Assembly: GCA_011799875.1 (NCBI GenBank)
Contig: CM022301.1
Span: 322,790,929 to 322,854,928 of the forward strand
Source: Thinopyrum elongatum
Lineage: Eukaryota; Streptophyta; Magnoliopsida; Poales; Poaceae
DNA: 64,000 nucleotides
Direction: 5' to 3'
Shown here: positions 1 through 12,900 of the stretch, one piece after another
Layout: each line of letters starts with the position of its first letter
Numbering within the stretch: position 1 is the first letter of the stretch
Notes under the pieces: generated by a model
The model's database searches: none
What the model saw: the letters and a program-made list of their open reading frames with translations, nothing else
What the model was told of the DNA's origin: nothing
Position numbers and translations under genes: made by a program

Positions 1-470
1 TGGGCCTAGCCCAACAACGCCTCGCACTCCTGTATGGCCTAGGCCCGGGGGCTCCTGTCGGTGTACTAAGTATTGGGCCACTAGTACCCCGTACTTGTGC
101 ACAGGCAGTTGTAGCCATCCTCGCGGCAAGGCTTGCCGGGGAACAGTTCGAGGTTGATTCAAGCCATCAAAGAAACCATCTAGTCAGAGATTTGTGGATC
201 AGCAGATAAGGAGAGCTGGAATCCGAAGGCCAGCATCCCCGGCAAGATCTTGCCGGGGTGGCCTGCGGAGCCCGGCAAGGCTTGGCGCCCGGCAAGGCTT
301 GGCGCCTGGCAAGGTTTTGTTGCTGTGCCACCGCTCTAGCACAGCGACAAACCTGACATTCTGGATCCTTCTTTGGACGCGTGGCGACGCGCCAATGGAA
401 GAGAGCTTAAGTACATAAAGGAACCAGACAAGGAAAATAGCAAGCATGAACCTAAACATAGGCGAGTTAT
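1..470 (+). mobile_element. Gypsy LTR fragment with polypurine tract
   Basis: A purine-rich stretch ending in CCCGGGGGCTCC at about 44-55 is followed directly by TGTCGGTG at 56, which looks like a polypurine tract and the first bases of a gypsy LTR. The LTR body contains repeated GGCAAGGCTTG/CCGGCAAG motifs. These also occur in the reverse-oriented LTR at 39248-40191, so both probably belong to related families. The right end was not found; sequence after about 470 belongs to the antisense ORF fragment. Start signals are visible, but the family and right border are inferred. Confidence 0.4.
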
Positions 471-555
471 ATTACATTCATGAGCTGCCGCAATTCTAAC
501 TTGAGACTTAATTGTCTTTTACATGGAATGATGACGGTAAGAAAAGGGGGAGCAC

Positions 556-961
556 TTAATCCCTGCGCTGGCCTTCAATCCTTTTGATGGAGTCCACCTT
601 CTCAAGGATAGGCGCGATGCATTCTTCAAGCGCCTCAACATTTGCGTCCCTTGGCAGATGGTCGAGCGCGTTGGAGAGGTCGATGCCGGGATTGCTGTGC
701 ACCACCTTGATAAGCACCTTGCGAAGGACGGCCCGGCAAAGCCGGCGAGTCTCATTGGCCAATTGGGTCGCCCGGCTAGACTGGAGCACCCTCAAGGCGT
801 CGATGATGCTTTCAAAGAACATCGTCAACCTGGCACTTGAAGATATCCTTTCCTCGAAGGAATACCTGAAGTTCGACAGGCCCATGGTTGACAGTTCTGC
901 CGTAAGCTTCTCCGCGGTGGCGATGAGACATCCAGTCCAGATCTCCACCCCCTTCTCGTAA
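556..961 (-). pseudogene. C-terminal fragment of gypsy antisense ORF protein
   Basis: The minus strand is open from the RT junction down to a stop at 556-558. It encodes an alpha-helical, charged segment that includes EKGVEIWTGCLIATAEKL and ends KRIEGQRRD. This resembles the C-terminal part of the extra antisense ORF carried by one group of grass gypsy elements, of a different subfamily from the ORF at 4912-8367. The first residues of the open frame come from the neighbouring RT sequence and are not part of the protein, so this is a truncated relic joined to another element at about 961. It has no known enzymatic role. Confidence 0.5.
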
Positions 962-3738
962 GTGGCAGTTAAAGACCAAGAGAAGACGTCTTTTATCACC
1001 CCTTTTGGAGCTTTTTGCTATGTCTCTATGCCTTTTGGGCTTAAGAGTGCCCAGGCGACTTATCAACGCTGTGTTCAGAATTGTTTTCATAGTCAAATTG
1101 GGCGCAATGTGCATGCTTATGTGGATGATATTGTGGTCAAATCCAGAAAAAGGAAACGCTCTTGGATGATCTAAGGGAAACTTTTAACAATCTCCGGGTC
1201 TATAAGATGATGCTTAACCCGGCCAAATATGTGTTTGGTGTACCTGCAGGCAAGCTCTTGGGTTTTCTGGTCTCAGAGAGGGGCATTGAAGCTAACCCGG
1301 AGAAGATTAAAGCTATCACTTCATTGGCTAAGCCGGCGTGTGTCAATGACGTTCAACGCCTGGTGGGTCATATCGCGGCCTTAAGCCGGTTCATAAGCCG
1401 CCTGGGAGAGAAGGCAATTCCTTTATACCAGGTGATGAAGAAGAAAGATCATTTTGTCTGGAGTGACGCTGCTGATAAGGCGTTTGAGGCGCTCAAAAAG
1501 CAGTTAGCTGAGACGCCCGTCCTGGCGGCTCCCATTGAGAAAGAACCTTTGCTCCTGTATGTGGCGGCTAATAGTAAGGCTGTCAGTGTGGCGATTGTGG
1601 TGGAGCGCAAAGAGACGGGTAAGGAATACCCAGTCCAGAGGCCGGCTTATTATGTCAGTGAGGTGTTGATTGAGTCCAAGCAACGATATCCGCATTGGCA
1701 GAAATTGGTATATGGAGTGTTCATGGCAAGTCGTAAGCTGAAGCATTATTTTCTTGGTCATTCTATTACGATAGTCAGCTCTGCTCCTTTAGGAGACATT
1801 ATTCAAAACAGGGAGGCCACATGCTGGGTTGCTAAGTGGGCAATAGAACTCGGCCCTCATGGTTTGAAATATGTGCCAAGAACAGCTATCAAATCTCAGG
1901 CTCTGGTGGATTTCATCAATGACTGGACAGAATTGCAGACGCCTGAGGAGAAGCCTGATAACACATATTGGATGATCCACTTTGACGGATCCAGGCAGCT
2001 GGAAGGCTCGGGGGCTGGAGTTATTTTGACTTCCCCACGAGGTGAATTTTTTTGTTATGTTTTAAGGTTGATGTTTCCTTGTACTAACAATGCAACAGAA
2101 TATGAGGCTTTACTCCATGGCCTTCGACTAGCCAAAGAGATGAATTTAATCCGGGTCAGGTGTTTTGGCGACTCAGACCTGGTGGCTCAGCAAGTTTCAG
2201 GCACATGGGATTCCAAAGACCCGCTCATGGCGGCTTATCGCCGGGCGGTTGACAACATTGCTGGTCACTTCAACGGGTACCTGGTGGAGCATCTCGATCG
2301 AAGGAAGAATGAGGCGGCTGATGCCTTGAGCCGGCTTGGGTCTCAACATAAACCGGTGCCTCCTAATGTGTTTCTTGATGTATTACATATTCCCTCAGTC
2401 AAGTTACCATCAGAATAGGATCTTGCTATTCCTGACCCGGAGGCGCAGTTGGTGGCGGCTCTCCATGCTATTCCTGATTGGACGCTTCCCTACTTGGCTT
2501 ATATGACCCGGGGTGAGTTACCTGAGGATGAAACTTTGGCAAGGCAAATCACCAGGAGGTCTAAGTCTATGACTATTGTCAATGGCGAGTTACACCGATG
2601 CAGTGTGACAGGCGTGTTCCAAAGATGTGTTTCACCCAAAGAGGGCCGTGAAATTTTAAGAGAGATTCATGAAGGTGATTGTGGTCATCATGCCGGCTCT
2701 AAGTCTTTAGTGGCTAAAGCTTTTCGTCATGGGTTTTATTGGTTAACGGTTCATGCTGATGCAGAGGATGTCGTCAGTAAGTGTGATGGATGTCAGAAAT
2801 TTTCTTGACGGGATCATGTGCCGGCTCAAGAGTTGAGGATGATTCCAATTACTTGGCCGTTTGCAGTCTGGGGGCTTGATATGGTTGGACCTTTCAAGAG
2901 GTCTAAGGATAAGAAAACCCACCTCTTGGTGGGGGTTGACAAATTTACCAAGTGGGTTGAAGCAGAGCTGGTCAGCAAGTGTGATGCGGCGACCGCAGTC
3001 CAGTTTGTTAAAAAATTGATCTTTCATTTTGGTTACCCTCATAGTATCATCAGTGATAATGGCACTAATTTGTCTAAATGTGCTATGAAGGAGTTCTGTC
3101 AACGAGAGCATATTTGTCTTGATGTTTCTTCTGTGGCTCATCCATAGTCTAATGGTCAAGCTGAGAGTGCTAACCAAGAAATTTTGAGAGGTATCAAGCC
3201 CCGGCTTATGGTTCCTTTGAAGCGAACGCCGGGTTGTTGGGTTGAGGAGTTACCTTCAGTACTCTGGAGTATCAATACCACCCATAACAGGTCAACAGGC
3301 TATACGGCTTTCTTCATGGTCTATGGTGCAGAGGCGTTTCTTCCAAGTGATATCCGTCATGACTCACCCCGCGTGGCGGCTTATGTGGAAGCTGATAATG
3401 AGATACCACATCAAAACGCACTCGATGCTTTGGATGAGGAGTGTGACCTTGCGGCGGCTCGTTCAGCGATATATGAACAAGACTTGTATCACTATCATAG
3501 CCGCAGAGTTAAAACTCGAGCATTTCAAGAAGGTGACTTGGTACTCCGGCTGATTCAAGATCAGACTGATATGCATAAGTTATCACCTCCTTGGGAAGGG
3601 CCCTTTGTGGTCAGCAAAAATCTGAATAACGGGTCTTATTACCTCATTGATATACAGGAACATAAGGATTCACGCAAGTCGGAGGAGGAGACCTGCCGGC
3701 CCTAGAATATTGCTCATCTTCGGCCTTATTACACCTGA
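962..3738 (+). pseudogene. Decayed gypsy pol (RT end, RNase H, integrase)
   Basis: The reading begins in RT (KTSFITPFGAF, then the YVDD active-site motif at about 1120). It shifts by one base at about 1150-1162 and then stays in one frame to 3738. Landmarks are RNase H with HFDGS (about 1978-1992), an HHCC zinc-binding segment (about 2690-2795), and the integrase core with Asp at 2878, Asp at 3055 and Glu at 3163, a D,D-35-E spacing. The frame is interrupted by TAG 2416-2418, TGA 2806-2808, TAG 3145-3147 and TAG 3703-3705. The original stop is probably TGA 3736-3738. Each interruption is explained by a single C-to-T or G-to-A change. The protein cannot be made. Confidence 0.9.
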
Positions 3739-4911
3739 GCCAACGGCTCTCATCTTTGTACATACATTTGTCAGTGTATATATATTTTATGATCAATATA
3801 ATAAAGCCGACATCCCTGCAAAAATTCAGGGCCTCTGTCATTTCATTTCTGTGTATCTGAGTCTTTATTATTTGATCATAAGGTCACTTGGGGGCTTCCA
3901 ACCCACCGGGTTTAGCTTTCATACCCTCTTGACCAGGCGTGGACGCCAAATTATGAGTTTTCCTGCCTGGTTGCAACTTGCTACTCCACCAGGTGACCCG
4001 CCGAACTCTTAACAGTCAATCTTTTTCAGACCCTGAACTCGTTAAGGTTAAAACGGCGGCTTGTGTCACGTGAGAGCCGGCTTACAGTGAGCTTGGATTA
4101 ACTCAACGGTTGTGCAGCCCTTGAAAGCACATGGCCCTGTGAGCCAACTTGTTTGGTCGTGCTTTGGTAAGCCGGCCAGGCAATTATTTGAAATTATTTG
4201 TATTTTTTCTCTTGAGTCCTTTGGATTTGTTTCTCCTAAAGATTTTTTCTGTTACATGAATTTTGACAATCCGGGTTATAAAGCTCAGATTGTATGACTC
4301 ATATTTTGGGTTTGGTAACCCGCTCTGGCTATGGACTTTAAGTCGCCAGTAGAATTTGGTTTGAACAATGGCGGTCATGCGATTGCAAGTCGTTGGGTTG
4401 TCACCCGCACTGGATATTGATGTTTAAGCCGTCAGTATGATCCAAATCTACATGTATGTTTTCAATTGTTATATGAATATTTGAGGTTTGGTAACTAGCC
4501 CTAACTTTTGACTTCAAGTCGTCAATATACTTTGGTTTGAATGGTCTGGATTATAGTGTCAATAATCACATTAGACTATATATGTTTGGGTTGTCACCCG
4601 CCCTGGTTTTTGACCTTAAGTCGCCAGGACATATGTTTAACCTTCTTGGCAGGACATCCAAAGCTTTACGCACAAATAAGAAGTACTGTTATGACTCATA
4701 TGAATGATCAGATCAAGCCTATCATAAAGATTTAAAACTGGTGGTTCAAAAGTTAAGATCAACATGCACGAAGGCATGACATGGCGGGTCATTATTTTAA
4801 ACTAGCCTATTACAAGGCTTTCATGAGCCCACAGGGTTGAAACAAAGTATTTCTAGAGCTGCACTCTTACAAGCCCAGCTTGAAAGCCGCCTGAATCGTC
4901 ATTGCTGTGAA
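3739..4911 (+). other. Non-coding spacer of the gypsy element
   Basis: No credible ORF on either strand. About 4300-4640 contains a loose repeat of roughly 100 bp with the recurring phrases GGGTTGTCACCCGC and AAGTCGYCA; at least three degenerate units are visible. This is the usual non-coding stretch between the end of pol and the antisense ORF in this lineage. Confidence 0.5.
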
Positions 4912-7900
4912 TCAGTTCTCTTCTTGGTGAGTTGACGACTCTGGGTCATCCCGCACCAGCTCTTCTTCTTCGGCCATCTGAAGGTCAGGTGACGTCCAGT
5001 CGATGCCGGTTAAGGCCTCGAATATGGCTTCATCATTTATAATTGGAGCAGGGTCAATGTCAGGAGCAAAAGTATGCTTACGCTTCGGTGGAGTTAGATC
5101 TATGGCATTATGAGTCGGCGCTTTAACTCGGACGTTGTCATTGTCATAAGCCGGCTGGTATTTTGTTAAATCTGCCTCCTTTGCCAGTTTACACACTAAA
5201 GGGCGTATCTCTCTCACGCATTTGGCAAAATCAGCTTCATCAAAGGGTGGCCCGTCTTCTTTCTGTTCAGGGCAGTCATCTGCCATTTCAACCGGGTCTA
5301 GCTCTGATTGCCATGCGTTGGCCAGGCTGAGTGCTGAAATCGCTCCTGCACGGGCGGCTGATAATTTCAACTCTTCGATTTGCCCTGGCACTGTGGATAA
5401 CTGATCCAGCACGGTTTTGATAAGAGTGGGCGGTTGTTTTTCGTTGGAGATAGCTACAAGCGTCCGTTGCGTGCCAGTGTATAGTTGTTCCACCAAAGCA
5501 TACACAGCTTTCAGCTTCATCAACATGTCTTGTCCAAGACTAGAGCTTCTGGGACCTGCTCAACAAAATGGCGCATGAGTCGTCAGGCGGGTTAAAGAAC
5601 AAATAGTTATAAGTCGCCAAACAAGCTATGGTCCTTAATGTTAGGTTCTGCTTACCAAATATGGTGGCTGTCATTCGGGAGATGCGTTGTTTCAGGCCAG
5701 TCAACTCTTCAGTTGTGCTCTTAAGCAAACCTTCCGCGGCCTCTGCTCTTTGCAGCAATTTGGTTTTTTCATTCTGCCAGGCGGCTCTTTCGGTAGCAAG
5801 GCTGGAGTTGAGTTTTTCCGTCTCTTCCAAAGAAAGTCTGAGCTTGGATTCAGCTTTGAGTGTCTCTGCTTATTGATGCTTAATATTCTTCCTTAACTCG
5901 TTTAACTGCGAGTCTTGAAGATTCACAGTCTCCTGCAGTAAGGATTTGTAGTCATCAATACAGTTTGGTATTAAAGGAACAGGAAAAATTGGTAAGTCCC
6001 AAGCATATTGCCAGCAATATACATGGCACTTGGGGGCTAATGTAGGTCATTTTAAGTTCCTATTATGACCCGGCTTATCTTGTCAGATTAAGCCGACCCT
6101 TGGGGGCTACAAGTTTGATTCTATTTAAAGGTCATTAAAGACCCAGTTTATCTTATCAGATTAAGCCGGCCCTTGGGGGCTACAGTTTTGATGCATAATG
6201 TTTCAGTCAGGGTTAATGATTTGAAGACCCGGCTCATCCTTGGAAGGATAGGCCGGCCCTTGGGGGCTACATAACTATATGCATATGAACTAGTGGAAAG
6301 GAGTTTAGTTTGTGCCTCATACTTCTGCTTCATTAGGTTAACCAGGCCAGCCTCCATTTCACGGCTTGTGTGCAGGCAGCTTAGGTAGCCTGCGTGCAAC
6401 TCGCCTGCGCTAAAATCGGCATAGTTCTGCAGATCCAGCTTCAATTTGACCTTGTCTGTGGCTGGCGGCTCTTCTTTGGCGCTATGTTTGGCCAAGACAG
6501 TAGGATTCCCCGGCTCGGTATAGCCTGTGCCAGTGATGATGACATCTTCGACGGCCTTGTCAGAACGAATTTCTTCAGTAAGCTTGGCAGGGCTGGGCGG
6601 TTTAGGACTTGGCGGGTCATGTGTGATGGCCGGGTCAACCTCAATATTCATTGGATCAAAGGTTGTGGTATCAGCTTGTGGTGGCGGGTCATTAATAAGG
6701 CCCTCGGGATTTCGAGGTGAAGCCCCTGAGACTTCTGGCGCTTGTTTCTCCGGTTCAGCAACTTTAGGGTCCTTTGAAGAACCGCCCACTTTTATTTTCT
6801 TGCCTGCCTTTGCTATGCCTCTGTGACAAAGATATAAGGATTCATGAGTATATATCAATACAAGACATTTATGAACAAGAAGCACTGACCCTTGGGCGAC
6901 TTTGAAGACAGGCAACTGAGTCCCAGTAGAGTCACCGGATGATGGGGGTGTTCCCTGATAATTTGAGTCGGAAGATTTAAAAGGTTGACGAAAGAGACCA
7001 GCCTTTGGAAGAGAAAGGGTTGGGCTATGAGGTACCTCGTTCCGATGTTTGCGAGGGACATGAGTGTTGGGTAAGCCGGAGTTGAGGTCTTGGGAACCAT
7101 CACTCCGGGTGGTGTGTCTTGAGTCATGCTGCTGTTTCTTCAAAAGAAAATTGGGATCCAAATGAGCAAGAGGATGAGAAAATCTTACTTTTCGGATGAC
7201 CCGCCGAGGTTTCTTTCTTGGCAAAGGATTTGAGTCGGAGGAGACAGATATTACCTCTGCTGCGTTTGCCTGGCTTGTCTCCGCGTCATCCTGTGAAGAG
7301 TCAGCATCAATAAGTTTCATAAAAAGGCGACCAAGGGAATCGAGTTCTACCTCCGAGTCATCCAGTTTGAGAAGATCTTCGGCTGGTTGCCTTTTACGGC
7401 AACCCGGAGCATGGGTTTTGGCCTTAAGTTTTTTAACCGAGGTGGCGGCTGGCGGTTTCCTGGTCCAGAAGGTGGAGTCAGCCTGTATAAGTATAAAAAG
7501 AGATTAAAGCAAAGCACAAGGCAGAGTTAACTTGCATTGAACATGATGAAGGGAAACACTTACTGGTGGAGCCGGGTTTTGTTTATAAAATGGTGGCAGG
7601 ACAACTTTATTACAGTTCTTCTGAGACTCATCAAGAAGGGTCCTTGTGGTTTTAAAGATTTCTTCGGCAGTAAAGTTGTCTGTCGTGAACCGTTGAGGGT
7701 CATTTGCTTCGCCAGAATATTCATACATTAAGCCGGGGTGGCGGCTTAATGGGAGTATCTTCCAAGAGACCCACTATCGGGTCAAGTCAACTCCAAGTAA
7801 TCCATGAGCCAACAAAGCTTTAGCCATAGAAAGGAATGGGAAGGCCACGGCATGCTCTTCTGGAATAATTTTGCTTAGCAGGTCAAAATTCAGTGGAAGA

Positions 7901-8367
7901 CGCTCAGCTCTAAACCCGGGCAAAGGGTTTTCTGTGGCTGGAGCGATGTTTTTACAGTAAAACCAAGTGGTTACCCATCCCTTAGGGTGACTAGGTAAGA
8001 CGGTGGAGGGGAAACTGTTGTCTCTCCGTCTCTGAATGGAGATTCCACCTAACTCTTGACTCGGGCCGTTTTTGCATTCAGTCTGGCGGTTTGTATAAAA
8101 GAACTCCTTGAAGAGGGGAATTGTGGGTGCTGTTTGAAGATAAACTTCGCAGAAGATTTGGAAGTGGCAAATATTGGACACTGAGTTCGGCCCTATATCT
8201 TGAGGGTGCAGATTGAAATAGTGAAGGAGATCTCGGAAGAATCTAGACCCGGGTGGAGTAAACCCTCTAAGTATGTGATCAGTAAAGACTACAATCTCAT
8301 CTTCTGCAGGAGCAGGGATTACTATCCCATTGCTGACTCGCCATCCAATTTCTTGTTGAGTCGCCAA
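4912..8367 (-). pseudogene. Gypsy antisense ORF block (plant-specific 'Transposase_28'-like protein)
   Basis: Minus-strand open segments lie in order at 8367-7774, 7728-7504, 7320-6148, 5830-5540 and 5526-4912. The first (from Met, MATQQEIGWRVSNG) resembles the 'putative gypsy type transposon' N-terminal domain (PF04195 class, named from memory). The middle is Pro/Ser-rich with a basic KKPRRVIRKVR patch. 5830-5540 is coiled-coil-like, and 5526-4912 is an acidic C-terminal region ending HQEEN. Frame changes between segments could be introns or decay; sequence in the middle of 7320-6148 looks like retained intron. Three copies of a GACCCGGCTTATCTT...GGGGGCTAC unit occur at about 6067-6270. The function of this protein is unknown. 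Confidence 0.65.
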
Positions 8368-9434
8368 TAAGCCTTGGCTTACATAATCATCGAGAATGTT
8401 TTTGGTGACCAGAGAGCGTTCCCAATTGACTACAGTAATTTTTGGCGGCTAAAGAACTACGGCCTGGAAACGTAAGGATGAAGCTATTATCAGGATAAGA
8501 GTAGTATATTGCATTAAATACAGAGGCATGAATCGGCAGCATATTGGCGGATTACAGGTTCATGATTAAGCCGGACAGTGGTTGGCGCGTTATCAAGTTA
8601 AATCGCCCTGTCAACAGTGGGCGGGGTAGTTATTTATAGATCTAAATTGATGAAATTCTGCTAAGTGTGAGACAAACAAGTTTCTCAATTTATTCCTATG
8701 ATTTTGGATCTACTGCAGCTCTGAAAATAAAATAAAATGGCTAAACCTAAAACCTGGCAGTGGAAGAACATATAGGCTGGAGATTGAATCTCAGGGAGAA
8801 GGGATGCGTCTATGATTTGAAGCAAATACCAAAACTACCACCGCAAGGTTTCAGTATCGTTTTGTAGATTGAACTAAGCGGCATGGTGGATGAGCTGTGA
8901 TGAACTTGCATGAACTCGATAAACTCCGACGAACCCTATGAACAGGATCAATCTAATGTGGATCTAGGTAAAGGAAAGAACGTTACCTGGGTGCTTAACT
9001 GAAGAGCGGAGGAGCATCGCGATCTCTGGTCCCAGTCAGGTTGATGCAGCGGCCTGGTTGGATTCGATGGTGAGGAACGACAGCGGTGGAGCTCCGGCGA
9101 CGGTGGACGACGCGAGGAGGAAGAAGGAGAGAGAAGGGCAGGGGTAAAAAGTGAAAAGAGGGGCCCCCGTCCCTATTTATAAGGAAACAGTAAAATGGCA
9201 TGCGTAGAAATCGAGGAGGCAACATGATTATCTCAACAGTGCGGGTGCCTCGATTCTCGGACGACTAGTTAATGCAAGAGATCCGTTGTGATGTCATGGG
9301 TTTTTATGACTTTAGTTCACGTGACGTCATGGCGGGTTACAGTGGTTTATTTCAGGTTAAGTTCTGAAAAGATGGCTTGTCAGCTGGAGCAATGAAGATT
9401 GACATGAACAAGTTCAAATCAATATGGGGCCTAA

Positions 9435-9990
9435 TGTTGGGGATATGACTCCAAGGTGTGACCCGCCCAGGAGAGGCCGGGTTACACCGTTGGCGACTTA
9501 CTATGAAGAAGGCCCAAGAAAGGTCCAAGAAGATGAAGCATAAAGATAGGCGGCGGCTTTAGAGGCGGGCCTGGTGGAGGCCCAAGACCTGGAGGTGTGA
9601 GCTGCCCGATGGTGACTTGCCTGGCAAGGCAAGGCGACTTAGAATCGAGCTGGTCATGTTGTGTGATCCGGCTTGGACTCTTGTGAGCCCCGGAGCCTCG
9701 ACCTGTGTATATAAAGGCGAGACCCGGTGGCAGGTTAACTCAAGAAACAACGGATCGATAGCTAGGTCAAGCGTGATCGCTCCCTTGTAATCGATACTCA
9801 AGCAATACAACTAGAAGCAGGACATAGGCTTTTACCTCGTTGTGAGGGGCCGAACCTGGGTAAACCTTTGTGTCCTTTGTCCCGTTCAACCCCTTCGAGC
9901 TAACCTACGTTGCGATGGCTCCACACCTAAGTCCTTTCACAAGGGCATCAGCCGTGTTAACTCCACGACACATCCTATCTTTCTTCAACA
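9435..9990 (+). repeat. 3' LTR of the antisense-ORF gypsy element
   Basis: Begins TGTTGGGGATATG directly after a purine-rich tract and runs to a CAACA at 9986-9990, about 556 bp. TGTGTATATAAAGGCG at about 9703-9718 is a good TATA box for LTR-driven transcription. The right border is uncertain because the next element is also a retrotransposon and no target duplication can be checked on a 5'-truncated copy. Confidence 0.65.
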
Positions 9991-12900
9991 AGTATCGGTA
10001 TGTTTTCGTTTTTGTTTCGTTCATGTGATATGTGTAAATCTTGGAGCGTCTTTTGCATTTAGTTTTCACTTTTGTTTTTTGCACCATGCTGGTATGAGAT
10101 AGTGCATGGTTGATTTATAGAATTCTCATTGCACTTCACTTATATCTTTTGAGTATGGCTTTATAGAATGCTTCATGTGCTTCACTTATATTATTTGAAG
10201 TTTGGATTGCATGTTTCTCTTCACATAGAAAACCATTTTTTGTAGAATGCTCTTTTGCTTCACTTATATTTATTAGAGCATGGCCTTTTGTAGAAAGAAT
10301 TACACTCTCATGCTTCACTTATATCTATTTAGAGAGTCAACACGAATTGGTCATTTGCATGGTTAGTCATAAAATTCTACATAAAACTTATGGATCACTG
10401 AATATGATATGTTTGATTCCTTGCAACAGTTTTGTGATATAGAGATGATAATATGTGGGAGGTACTAGTAAACGGTTGTAGTTAGTAGGAATATTGGTGT
10501 TAAGGTTTGTGATTCCCGAAGCATGCACGTATAGTCTCTCGTTATGCTATGAAGTTGGAGCATGATTTATTATTGATTGTCTTCCTTATGAGTGGTGGTC
10601 GGGGATGAGTGATGGTCTTTTCCTACCAATCTATCCTCCTAGGGGCATGCATAGTAGTACTTTGCTTCGAGGGCTAATAAACTTTTGTAATAAGTATATG
10701 AGTTCTTTATGACTAATGTGAGTCCATGGATTATACGCACTCTTACCTTTCCGCAATTTGCTAGCCTCTACGGTACCGTGCATTGCCCTTTCTCACCTCG
10801 AGAGTCGGTGCAAACTTCGCCGGTGCATCTAAACCCCGTGATATGATACGCTCTATCACACATAAGCCTTATTATATCTTCCTCAAAACAGCCACCATAC
10901 CTACCTATTATGGCCTTTCTCTAGCCATTCTGAGATATATTGCCATGCAACTTCCACCGCTTCCTTTTTGATGACTTGAGCATCCATTATCATATTGCTT
11001 TGCATGATCATATAGCTGACACAGTAGTTGTGGCTCAGCCACCGTTCATCATTTTTTATACATGTAACGCTAGATCATTGCACATCCTGGTACACTGCCA
11101 AAGGCATTCATATAGAGTCATACTTTTGATATCGAGTTGTAATATTGAGTTGTAAGTAAATAGAAGTGTGATGATCATCATTATTCATTATTAGAGCATT
11201 GTCCCAGTGAGGAATTGATGATGGAGACTATGATTCCCCCACAAGTCGGGATGAGACTCCGGACTAAAAGAAAATAAAAAAGAAAAAAATAAAAGAAAGA
11301 AGGAAGAGAAGGGGCATGCTAGTTCCACACTTGTGCTTCAAAGTAGCACCATGTTTTTCATATAGAGATTCTCCTACGTTGTCACTTTCATATACTAGTG
11401 GGGATTTTTCATTATAGAGTTAGTTGCACACCCACTTAGTTTTCATATTGAGCTTTCATACACTTATAGATCTTAGTGCATTCGTTGCATGGCAATCCCT
11501 ACTCCTCGCATTGATATCAATTGATGGGCATCTCCATAGCCCGTTGGTTAGCCGCGTCGATGTGAGACTTTCTTACTTTTTTGTCGTCTCAATATTTACC
11601 CCTATCATCATACTCTATTCCACCCATAGTGCTATATCCATGGCTTGCGCTCATGTATTGAGTGAGGATTGAAAAAGCTGAAGCGCGTTAAAAAGTATGA
11701 ACCAACTGCTTGGCTTGTCATCGGGGTTGTGCATGATAAATACTTTGTGTCGAGAAGACAGAGCATGACAAGACTATATGATTTCGTAAGGATAGCTCTC
11801 TTTAGCGTTGATATTTTGAAAGACACGATTGTTTGTTGGGATGCCTGAGTATTGATGTCTTTATGTCAAATTATAGACTATTGCTTTGAATCACTCGTGT
11901 CTTAATATTCATGCCATGATTAGATATTTGATCAAGATTATGCTAGGTAGCATTCCACATAAAAATTATCTTTTTTATCATTTACCTATTCGAGGACGAG
12001 CAGGAATTAAGCTTGGGGATGCTGATACGTCTCCATCGTATATATAATTTTTGATTGTTTCATGCCAATATTATACAACTTTCACATATTTTTGGCAACA
12101 TTTTATATGATTTATTGGACTAACCTATTGATCCGGTGCCCAGTGCCAGTTCCTGTTTGTTGCATGTTTTTTGTTTCACAGAATATCCATATCAAAAGAA
12201 GTCCAAACGCGATAAAAATTTATAGAGAATTATTTTGGAATATATGTGATTTTTGGGAGTTGGAATCAATGCAAACGGGGGCCCACAGCCACCACAAGAC
12301 ACGTGGGTGCGCCAGGCAGCCCAGGCGCGTGGTGGTGGGTTGTGCCCTCCTCGTAAGTCGGTTGGAGCTCTACTTCGGGCGCAAGGAAGCTTATATCCGA
12401 AAAAAATCGTGTTAAAATCTCAGCGCAATCGGAGTTACGGATCTCCGGGAATATAATAAACAGTTTTCAGCCAGAAAACAAGAACGCGAAACAGAAGAGA
12501 ACACAGAGGGAGATCCAATCTCGAAGAAGAGAACAGAGAGGGAGATCCAATCTCGGAGGGGCTCCTGCCCCTCCGCCGCCATGGCAGCCATGGACCAGAG
12601 GTGGAACCCTCCTCCCATCCAGGGGGGAGGCCAAGGAAGAAGAAGAAGGAGGGGGGCTCTCTCCCCCTCTCTCCTGGTGGCGCCGGAGTGCCGCCGGGGC
12701 AATCACCGTGACGGCGATCTACACCAACAACTTTGCCGCCGTCAACACCAATTCTCTCCCCCTCTATGCAGCAGTCTAACACCTCTTCTCCCTGTTGTAA
12801 TCTCTACTTAAACATGGTTCTCAATGCTATATATTATTTCCCAATGATCTATGGCTATCTTATGATGTTTGAGTAGATCCGTTTTGTCCTATGGGTTGAT

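Larger units (their letters stand above)
962..9990 (+). mobile_element. 5'-truncated Ty3/gypsy retrotransposon with antisense ORF
   Basis: The order is the end of RT, RNase H, integrase, a non-coding spacer, an ORF block on the opposite strand, a polypurine tract (ATATGGGGCC at about 9424) and a 3' LTR from 9435. The 5' LTR, gag, protease and most of RT are missing; the element starts abruptly inside RT at about 962, where it meets another gypsy fragment. This layout, with an antisense ORF between pol and the 3' LTR, is known for a set of grass gypsy elements (Grande/RIRE2-like; Fatima-like in wheat). The exact family is an inference. Pol is broken, so the copy is non-autonomous. Confidence 0.8.
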
